A DNA stretch of 9,970 nt from an uncultured Klebsiella sp. (lineage in GTDB: Bacteria > Pseudomonadota > Gammaproteobacteria > Enterobacterales > Enterobacteriaceae): contig CABUCP010000069.1 of NCBI GenBank assembly GCA_902490055.1, positions 1-9,970 on the forward strand. Direction: 5' to 3'. The position numbers were made by a program, and so were the translations under genes. A model generated the notes under the pieces. That model saw nothing but the letters and a program-made list of their open reading frames with translations, searched no databases and was not told the DNA's origin. Positions 5,894-9,970 of the stretch are shown one piece after another. Each line of letters begins with the position of its first letter. Position 1 is the first letter of the stretch.

Positions 5894-7685
5894 TCTGCTG
5901 TTAGCCGGCGTGCTGTTTTTGTTTGCCGCCGTGGTGGCGGTTCCGCTGGCGGCCCGGCTGGGTATTGGCGCGGTCCTTGGCTACCTGCTGGCCGGGATCG
6001 CCATTGGCCCGTGGGGACTGGGGTTCATCAGCGATGTTGATGAGATCCTCCATTTCTCCGAACTGGGCGTGGTGTTTCTGATGTTCATCATTGGCCTGGA
6101 GCTGAACCCGGCGAAACTGTGGCAACTGCGCAACTCCATTTTCGGTGTCGGGGCCGCGCAGGTGCTGTTTAGCGCGGCGATCCTTGGCGGCCTGCTGGTG
6201 GTAACGGGGTTTTCCTGGCAGGCGGCAGTTGTTGGCGGGATCGGCCTGGCGATGTCCTCTACCGCGATGGCGCTACAGCTCATGCGCGAGAAGGGGATGA
6301 GCCGTAATGAATCCGGGCAGTTGGGTTTCTCGGTGCTGCTGTTTCAGGATCTGGCGGTGATCCCGGCGCTGGCGATGGTACCGCTGCTCGCCGGACATGG
6401 CGATGATAACTTTAACTGGATGTCGGTCGCCATGAAGGTGCTGGCCTTCGCCGGTATGCTCATTGGCGGGCGCTTCCTGCTGCGTCCGGTATTCCGCTTT
6501 ATCGCCGCTTCCGGCGTGCGCGAGGTCTTCACCGCCGCCACGCTGCTGCTGGTATTAGGCTCTGCGCTGTTTATGGATGCGCTGGGGCTGTCGATGGCGC
6601 TGGGCACCTTCATTGCCGGCGTGCTGCTGGCGGAAAGCGAATATCGCCACGAACTGGAAATCGCTATTGAGCCGTTTAAAGGCTTATTGCTGGGGCTGTT
6701 TTTTATCTCCGTTGGCATGGCGCTGAATCTTGGCGTGCTGTACACCCATTTGCTGTGGGTCGCGCTAAGCGTGGCCGCACTGGTGGCGGTCAAAGCGCTG
6801 GTGCTCTACGTACTTGCCCGGGTCTACGGCTTGCGCAGCTCCGAGCGCACCCAGTTCGCCGGGGTGCTGAGCCAGGGCGGTGAGTTCGCCTTTGTTCTCT
6901 TTTCAATGCCGGCTTCGCAGAAGCTGTTCCATAACGATCAGATGGCGCTGCTGCTGGTTACCGTAACCTTATCGATGATGACCACACCGCTACTGATGAA
7001 GGTCATTGATAAAGTGCTGTCGCGGCGGCTTAACCCGGCGGAGGATCTCGATGAAGCGCCGTGGGTCGAGGATGATAAGCCGCAGGTGATTATTGTTGGC
7101 TTCGGGCGCTTCGGTCAGGTTATCGGGCGTCTGTTGATGGCCAACAAAATGCGGATTACTGTGCTTGAACGCGATATCAGCGCGGTCAACCTGATGCGCA
7201 AATATGGCTATAAAGTCTATTTCGGCGACGCGACGCAGCTTGAGCTGTTGCGCTCGGCGGGGGCGGAAGATGCGCAGTCGATCGTGATTACCTGCAACGA
7301 GCCGGAAGATACGATGAAGCTGGTGGAGATGTGTCAGCAACATTTCCCGCACCTCCATATTCTGGCGCGCGCGCGTGGGCGCGTTGAGGCACATGAACTG
7401 CTGCAGGCCGGCGTGGCGCAGTTTTCACGCGAGACCTTCTCTAGCGCTCTGGAGCTGGGGCGCAAGGCGCTGGTGACTCTGGGCATGCACCCCCATCAGG
7501 CGCAGCGCGCGCAGCTGCATTTTCGACGCCTCGATATGCGAATGCTGCGTGAGTTAATGCCGGTGCATACTGATACAGTACAGATATCACGCGTACGGGA
7601 AGCCCGGCGCGAGCTGGAGGAGATTTTTCAGCGTGAAATGCAGAAAGAAAGCCGGCAACTGGACGGCTGGGATGAGTTTGAATAG
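5880..7685 (+). CDS. kefB: Glutathione-regulated potassium-efflux antiporter KefB
   Basis: The 601-residue protein has the same length as E. coli KefB. It is an inner-membrane K+/H+ antiporter of the CPA2 family. Glutathione keeps it closed and glutathione adducts of electrophiles such as methylglyoxal open it, so the cytoplasm acidifies and DNA is protected. Residues 1-380 are strongly hydrophobic with about a dozen membrane spans. They include [13 protein letters not shown] helix ends (68-75) and FQDLAVIP (155-162), whose D157 is the conserved transport aspartate. A hydrophilic linker (about 381-400) leads to the cytosolic KTN/RCK domain, with the nucleotide-binding GFGRFGQ (407-413), E430 closing the second strand, and the glutathione-binding region beyond. 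The C-terminus (about 540-601) is charged and helical. The start is set by AGGAGG. yheV follows 12 bases later and is probably co-transcribed. Confidence 0.97.
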   Translation: MAGADLLLAGVLFLFAAVVAVPLAARLGIGAVLGYLLAGIAIGPWGLGFISDVDEILHFSELGVVFLMFIIGLELNPAKLWQLRNSIFGVGAAQVLFSAAILGGLLVVTGFSWQAAVVGGIGLAMSSTAMALQLMREKGMSRNESGQLGFSVLLFQDLAVIPALAMVPLLAGHGDDNFNWMSVAMKVLAFAGMLIGGRFLLRPVFRFIAASGVREVFTAATLLLVLGSALFMDALGLSMALGTFIAGVLLAESEYRHELEIAIEPFKGLLLGLFFISVGMALNLGVLYTHLLWVALSVAALVAVKALVLYVLARVYGLRSSERTQFAGVLSQGGEFAFVLFSMPASQKLFHNDQMALLLVTVTLSMMTTPLLMKVIDKVLSRRLNPAEDLDEAPWVEDDKPQVIIVGFGRFGQVIGRLLMANKMRITVLERDISAVNLMRKYGYKVYFGDATQLELLRSAGAEDAQSIVITCNEPEDTMKLVEMCQQHFPHLHILARARGRVEAHELLQAGVAQFSRETFSSALELGRKALVTLGMHPHQAQRAQLHFRRLDMRMLRELMPVHTDTVQISRVREARRELEEIFQREMQKESRQLDGWDEFE

Positions 7686-7697
7686 AAGGTGAGCAAA

Positions 7698-7898
7698 ATG
7701 GCGGTACGTAAACGTTTTATTGCCGGCGCGAAATGTCCGGCTTGCCAGGCGCAGGATTCACTGGCGATGTGGCGCGAGAATAATGTCGATATTGTTGAGT
7801 GCGTTAAGTGCGGACATCAGATGCGCGAGGCGGATAAAGAAGTTCGCGAACACGTTCGCAAAGAAGAGCAAGTGATCGGCATTTTTCATCCGGACTAG
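7698..7898 (+). CDS. yheV: Putative zinc-ribbon protein YheV
   Basis: The 66-residue product (MAVRKRFIAGAKCPAC...) equals E. coli YheV in length and is nearly identical to it. Two CxxC pairs, C13/C16 and C35/C38 (KCPAC and ECVKCGH), form a probable four-cysteine zinc site. The rest is charged and lacks membrane or signal segments. The function is unknown; the fold suggests nucleic-acid or protein binding. The start is the ATG at 7698, preceded by AGGTGAG at 7687-7692; an in-frame GTG at 7689 falls inside that Shine-Dalgarno and would add only three residues. With a 12-base gap after kefB it is most likely the third gene of the kefG operon. I see no clear terminator after it: the run of seven T at 7913-7919 lacks a convincing stem. 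Confidence 0.9.
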   Translation: MAVRKRFIAGAKCPACQAQDSLAMWRENNVDIVECVKCGHQMREADKEVREHVRKEEQVIGIFHPD

Positions 7899-7928
7899 CG
7901 TTATCTGTCGCCTTTTTTTAAGCTAGAG

Positions 7929-7957
7929 GGTACACGGCTGCAGAATTCCGCTACAAT
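7929..7957 (+). promoter_or_regulatory. Candidate slyD promoter
   Basis: TACAAT (7952-7957, five of six matches) lies 17 bases after GGTACA (7929-7934, three of six). A start near 7964 would give a leader of about 29 bases. It gives slyD its own promoter next to the kefG-kefB-yheV operon, as expected for an abundant chaperone. Confidence 0.5.
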
Positions 7958-7992
7958 CTGCGCCACTATTCTTCCCATGCTCAGGAGATATC

Positions 7993-8583
7993 ATGAAAGT
8001 AGCAAAAGACCTGGTGGTCAGCCTGGCCTATCAGGTACGTACAGAAGACGGTGTGTTGGTTGATGAGTCTCCGGTGAGTGCGCCGCTGGACTACCTGCAT
8101 GGTCACGGTTCCCTGATTTCCGGCCTGGAAAACGCATTGAACGGCCACGAAGTGGGCGACAAATTTGATGTCGAAGTCGGCGCGAATGACGCGTATGGCC
8201 AGTATGACGAAAACCTGGTTCAGCGCGTTCCTAAAGACGTCTTCATGGGCGTTGACGAACTACAGGTTGGTATGCGCTTCCTGGCTGAAACCGACCAGGG
8301 CCCGGTACCGGTAGAAATCACCGAAGTCGGCGACGATTTCGTGGTGGTTGACGGTAACCACATGCTGGCTGGCCAGAACCTGAAGTTCAACGTAGAAGTT
8401 GTTGCGCTGCGCGAAGCGACTGCGGAAGAGCTGGAGCACGGTCACGTACACGGCGCTCATGGCCACGATCACGATCATGACCACGGTCATGACGGTTGCT
8501 GCGGCGGCCACGGCCACGATCATGGTCACGACCATGAACACGGCAAAGGCGGTTGCGGTAACGGCGGTTGCGGTTGCCACTAA
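7993..8583 (+). CDS. slyD: FKBP-type peptidyl-prolyl isomerase / nickel metallochaperone SlyD
   Basis: SlyD (196 residues) is a cytosolic folding helper that isomerises prolyl bonds, holds unfolded chains, and delivers nickel to hydrogenase maturation factors. It is also the host factor for phiX174 E-mediated lysis. The FKBP domain spans about 1-69 and 129-151, interrupted by the insert-in-flap chaperone domain (about 76-120). The tail (149-196) is a metal-binding sponge with 16 His and five Cys (C169, C170, C188, C193, C195). E. coli SlyD as I remember it has six tail cysteines, so one CC pair is single here. AGGAG (7983-7987) lies 5 bases before the ATG. The gene converges with slyX on a shared terminator. 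The HDHDH repeats create long shadow frames on both strands that are not genes. Confidence 0.97.
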   Translation: MKVAKDLVVSLAYQVRTEDGVLVDESPVSAPLDYLHGHGSLISGLENALNGHEVGDKFDVEVGANDAYGQYDENLVQRVPKDVFMGVDELQVGMRFLAETDQGPVPVEITEVGDDFVVVDGNHMLAGQNLKFNVEVVALREATAEELEHGHVHGAHGHDHDHDHGHDGCCGGHGHDHGHDHEHGKGGCGNGGCGCH

Positions 8584-8608
8584 TGGCGTCGCGTTCGCGC
8601 TGAAGGTC

Positions 8609-8636
8609 AAAAAAAGCGGGGAAACCCGCTTTTTTT
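8609..8636. terminator. Bidirectional terminator between slyD and slyX
   Basis: A 5-base GC stem, GCGGG (8616-8620) with CCCGC (8625-8629), closes a GAAA tetraloop and is extended by seven A (8609-8615) pairing with seven T (8630-8636). The A and T runs make it work on both strands, ending slyD rightward and slyX leftward. It lies between the two stop codons, only 5 bases from the slyX stop. Confidence 0.95.
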
Positions 8637-8641
8637 ACGCC

Positions 8642-8860
8642 TTAATAATGCGGCGGCGGCGTCTCTTCCGACTGTGACGCGATGTGCGACGGCTGCGTCG
8701 CTTTCAGTTTTTCGATCATTAAGCGCATGTGTTCGCGCATTTTGGCCATTTCTATTTCATGCGCGGTGACGGTTTTGTTGAGGTCCTCGATGGTGATCTC
8801 CTGAAACGCCAGACGGCTTTCCAGTTCCGCCAGACGCGTTTCCATTGTGCTATCGTTCAT
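8642..8860 (-). CDS. slyX: SlyX coiled-coil protein
   Basis: The 72-residue protein has the same length as E. coli SlyX and ends in the same EETPPPHY motif. Residues about 5-53 show a heptad pattern ([20 protein letters not shown] onward), predicting a coiled coil and probably an oligomer. The tail from about 55 is polar and disordered. There is no signal peptide or membrane segment. The name comes from its place beside slyD, and the molecular role is unknown. GAGG (reverse strand, 8867-8870) lies 6 bases before the ATG. It converges with slyD and diverges from fkpA. Confidence 0.95.
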   Translation of the reverse strand: MNDSTMETRLAELESRLAFQEITIEDLNKTVTAHEIEMAKMREHMRLMIEKLKATQPSHIASQSEETPPPHY

Positions 8861-8891
8861 AGGTCGCCTCTTCTGTCTTGTTTGCGGGCGG

Positions 8892-8897
8892 ATTCTA
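8892..8897 (-). promoter_or_regulatory. Possible slyX -10 element
   Basis: TAGAAT on the reverse strand, 31 bases before the slyX ATG, matches five of six -10 bases. No good -35 lies 16-18 bases upstream; that stretch is occupied by the perfect palindrome GCGTTAACGC (8909-8918), which might be a protein site. Tentative. Confidence 0.3.
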
Positions 8898-8937
8898 CTG
8901 AAGTTTCCGCGTTAACGCAGCATCGTTACGCTGGACG

Positions 8938-8966
8938 GGAAACTAATTCATACAAAAATAGTCTGA
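8938..8966 (+). promoter_or_regulatory. Sigma-E-like promoter of fkpA
   Basis: GGAAACT (8938-8944) resembles the sigma-E -35 GGAACTT, and GTCTGA (8961-8966) matches the sigma-E -10 TCTRA type; the two are separated by 16 bases with an A/T-rich spacer. E. coli fkpA is known to be transcribed by sigma-E RNA polymerase in response to envelope stress. RNA would start near 8972 and leave a leader of about 110 bases. Another weak TATAGT or TATGAT (9018-9023, 9039-9044) downstream could provide basal sigma-70 transcription, but neither has a good -35. Confidence 0.6.
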
Positions 8967-9081
8967 AATGAGGCGATATTCAGGTAGGTCCGTATGTAGA
9001 TTTGTTCTGCAACGTTCTATAGTACGTTTTTTGCTTTTTATGATAACCCTGGGGTGAGATGCCCCGGCCCTGGAGAAATGG

Positions 9082-9900
9082 ATGAAATCACTGTTTAAAG
9101 TAACGCTGCTGGCGACCACGATGGCCGTTGCCCTGAATGCACCGCTGACCTTTGCTGCCGATACCGCGGCGAAGGCTGCACCAGCGGCGGACAGCAAGTC
9201 GGCATTTAAAAATGACGATCAGAAATCCGCTTATGCGCTGGGTGCATCCCTCGGCCGTTACATGGAAAACTCTCTGAAAGAACAAGAGAAGCTGGGCATC
9301 AAACTGGACAAAGACCAGCTGATCGCCGGCGTTCAGGATGCGTTTGCCGATAAGAGCAAGCTGTCCGACAAAGAAATCGAAGCCACTCTGCAAACCTTTG
9401 AGACCCGCGTGAAAACCGCCGCTCAGCAGAAGATGGAAAAAGACGCGACTGAAAACGATGCTAAAGGCAAAGCGTTCCGCGACGCCTTCGCCAAAGAGAA
9501 GGGCGTAAAAACGTCTAAATCCGGCCTGATGTATAAAGTCGAGAAAGCCGGTACCGGCGATGCGCCGAAAGACAGCGATACCGTGGTGGTGAACTACAAA
9601 GGGACGCTGATCGACGGTAAAGAGTTCGATAACTCCTACACCCGCGGCGAGCCGCTCTCTTTCCGTCTTGATGGCGTTATCCCAGGCTGGACCGAAGGCC
9701 TGAAAAACATCAAGAAAGGCGGTAAAATCAAGCTGGTCATCCCACCGGATCTGGCCTACGGCAAAACCGGCGTTCCGGGTATCCCGGCTAACTCTACGCT
9801 GGTGTTCGACGTAGAACTGCTGGACATCAAACCGGCTCCGAAGGCTGATGCTAAGCCAGAAGCCGCTGCCGAAGCACCGGCTGCAGACGCCAAAAAATAA
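9082..9900 (+). CDS. fkpA: Periplasmic FKBP-type peptidyl-prolyl isomerase and chaperone FkpA
   Basis: FkpA (272 residues) folds and protects exported proteins in the periplasm. A clear signal peptide (1-25: charged MKSLFK start, hydrophobic core, cleavage after TFA) is followed by an Ala/Lys-rich spacer. A helical dimerisation and chaperone domain (about 38-140) comes next, with GASLGRYMENSLKEQEK and long charged helices, then the FKBP domain (about 165-250). Active-site residues match FKBP12: Y172 in NYKG, D183 in FDNS, W203 in GWTEG and Y226 in LAYG. The final 20 residues are an Ala/Lys/Asp-rich tail. GGAG (9072-9075) lies 6 bases before the ATG. E. coli FkpA is 270 residues. It is transcribed alone from a sigma-E-like promoter and ended by a strong terminator. 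The 278-codon frame on the opposite strand is a shadow. Confidence 0.97.
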   Translation: MKSLFKVTLLATTMAVALNAPLTFAADTAAKAAPAADSKSAFKNDDQKSAYALGASLGRYMENSLKEQEKLGIKLDKDQLIAGVQDAFADKSKLSDKEIEATLQTFETRVKTAAQQKMEKDATENDAKGKAFRDAFAKEKGVKTSKSGLMYKVEKAGTGDAPKDSDTVVVNYKGTLIDGKEFDNSYTRGEPLSFRLDGVIPGWTEGLKNIKKGGKIKLVIPPDLAYGKTGVPGIPANSTLVFDVELLDIKPAPKADAKPEAAAEAPAADAKK

Positions 9901-9908
9901 TCTGTCAT

Positions 9909-9941
9909 AAGCCGCCGCCTGCAAGGGCGGCGGCTTTTTTA
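9909..9941 (+). terminator. Rho-independent terminator of fkpA
   Basis: GCCGCCGCC (9911-9919) pairs perfectly with GGCGGCGGC (9926-9934) around the 6-base loop TGCAAG, with two extra A-T pairs at the base, and is followed by TTTTTT (9935-9940). It begins 8 bases after the fkpA stop codon. Confidence 0.95.
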
Positions 9942-9952
9942 TTGGCTGCAGA

Positions 9953-9958
9953 TATAAT
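9953..9958 (+). promoter_or_regulatory. Consensus -10 element at the right edge
   Basis: A perfect TATAAT follows the fkpA terminator by 12 bases. No good -35 fits, because the region 17 bases upstream lies in the terminator stem. In E. coli the next gene is yheO, read in the same direction, so this may be its promoter. The gene itself is outside the window. Confidence 0.35.
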
Positions 9959-9970
9959 TAAAACTGGAAA

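Noticed and set aside
7899..7920. Terminator after yheV, suggested by the seven-T run at 7913-7919
   Set aside because: The upstream bases give only a stem of about four pairs with a bulge (GGAC with GTC-C-like bases), too weak to call.
8450..8580. Tandem repeat or CRISPR-like array in the GGTCATGAC-rich stretch
   Set aside because: The periodicity is explained by the His-Asp-Gly codons of the SlyD tail.
9088..9924. 278-codon open frame on the reverse strand opposite fkpA
   Set aside because: It lies wholly opposite a certain gene, its translation resembles no protein family, it lacks a Shine-Dalgarno, and long antisense frames are common over GC-rich enterobacterial genes with strong codon bias.

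Overview
The window is a chromosomal housekeeping segment from a gamma-proteobacterium of the family Enterobacteriaceae. Every gene can be matched by eye to its Escherichia coli counterpart, and the gene order crp | yhfA | prkB, yheU, yheT | yheS | kefG, kefB, yheV | slyD | slyX | fkpA is the E. coli order. Several proteins differ from the E. coli versions as I remember them (SlyD and FkpA tails, KefG C-terminus), and the intergenic regions have diverged. This suggests a relative such as Klebsiella, Raoultella, Enterobacter or Kosakonia; the genus cannot be fixed from the sequence alone. I see no insertion sequence, phage gene, CRISPR array, rRNA or tRNA.

Left part (1-845). The first 76 bases are the reversed 5' end of crp, cut by the window edge. 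They are followed by a roughly 300-base control region shared with the divergent gene yhfA. This region holds a -10 element, two CRP-like operators and a possible opposing promoter, in the geometry known for the autoregulated E. coli crp gene. yhfA, an OsmC-family protein, ends at a bidirectional terminator shared with prkB.

Middle left (849-5156, minus strand). yheT (alpha/beta hydrolase), yheU (72-residue UPF0270 protein) and prkB (phosphoribulokinase-like P-loop kinase) are consecutive. yheT and yheU are joined by an ATGA stop-start overlap. Upstream, across a 209-base gap with imperfect direct repeats, is yheS, an ABC-F ATPase expected to act on ribosomes.

Middle right (5157-7898, plus strand). 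Divergent from yheS are kefG and kefB, overlapping by 14 bases, with yheV 12 bases after kefB. KefB is the glutathione-gated K+/H+ antiporter used in protection against electrophiles, KefG is its flavodoxin-like ancillary subunit, and YheV is a small putative zinc ribbon.

Right part (7899-9970). slyD (FKBP-type isomerase and nickel-binding metallochaperone) has its own likely promoter and converges with slyX (short coiled coil) on a strong bidirectional terminator. slyX and fkpA (periplasmic FKBP isomerase/chaperone) are divergent, and fkpA is preceded by a sigma-E-like promoter. A strong terminator follows fkpA, and a -10-like TATAAT lies at the right edge.

Two peptidyl-prolyl isomerases, an envelope-stress promoter, a detoxification antiporter and the global regulator CRP share the window, but they are separate transcription units with no sign of a joint pathway. 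I found no previously undescribed system. The points worth a second look are small: the crp control region, the uncharacterised yheT-yheU-prkB operon, two starts without a clear Shine-Dalgarno, the paired hairpins in the kefG leader, the repeats between yheS and yheT, and the SlyD tail.
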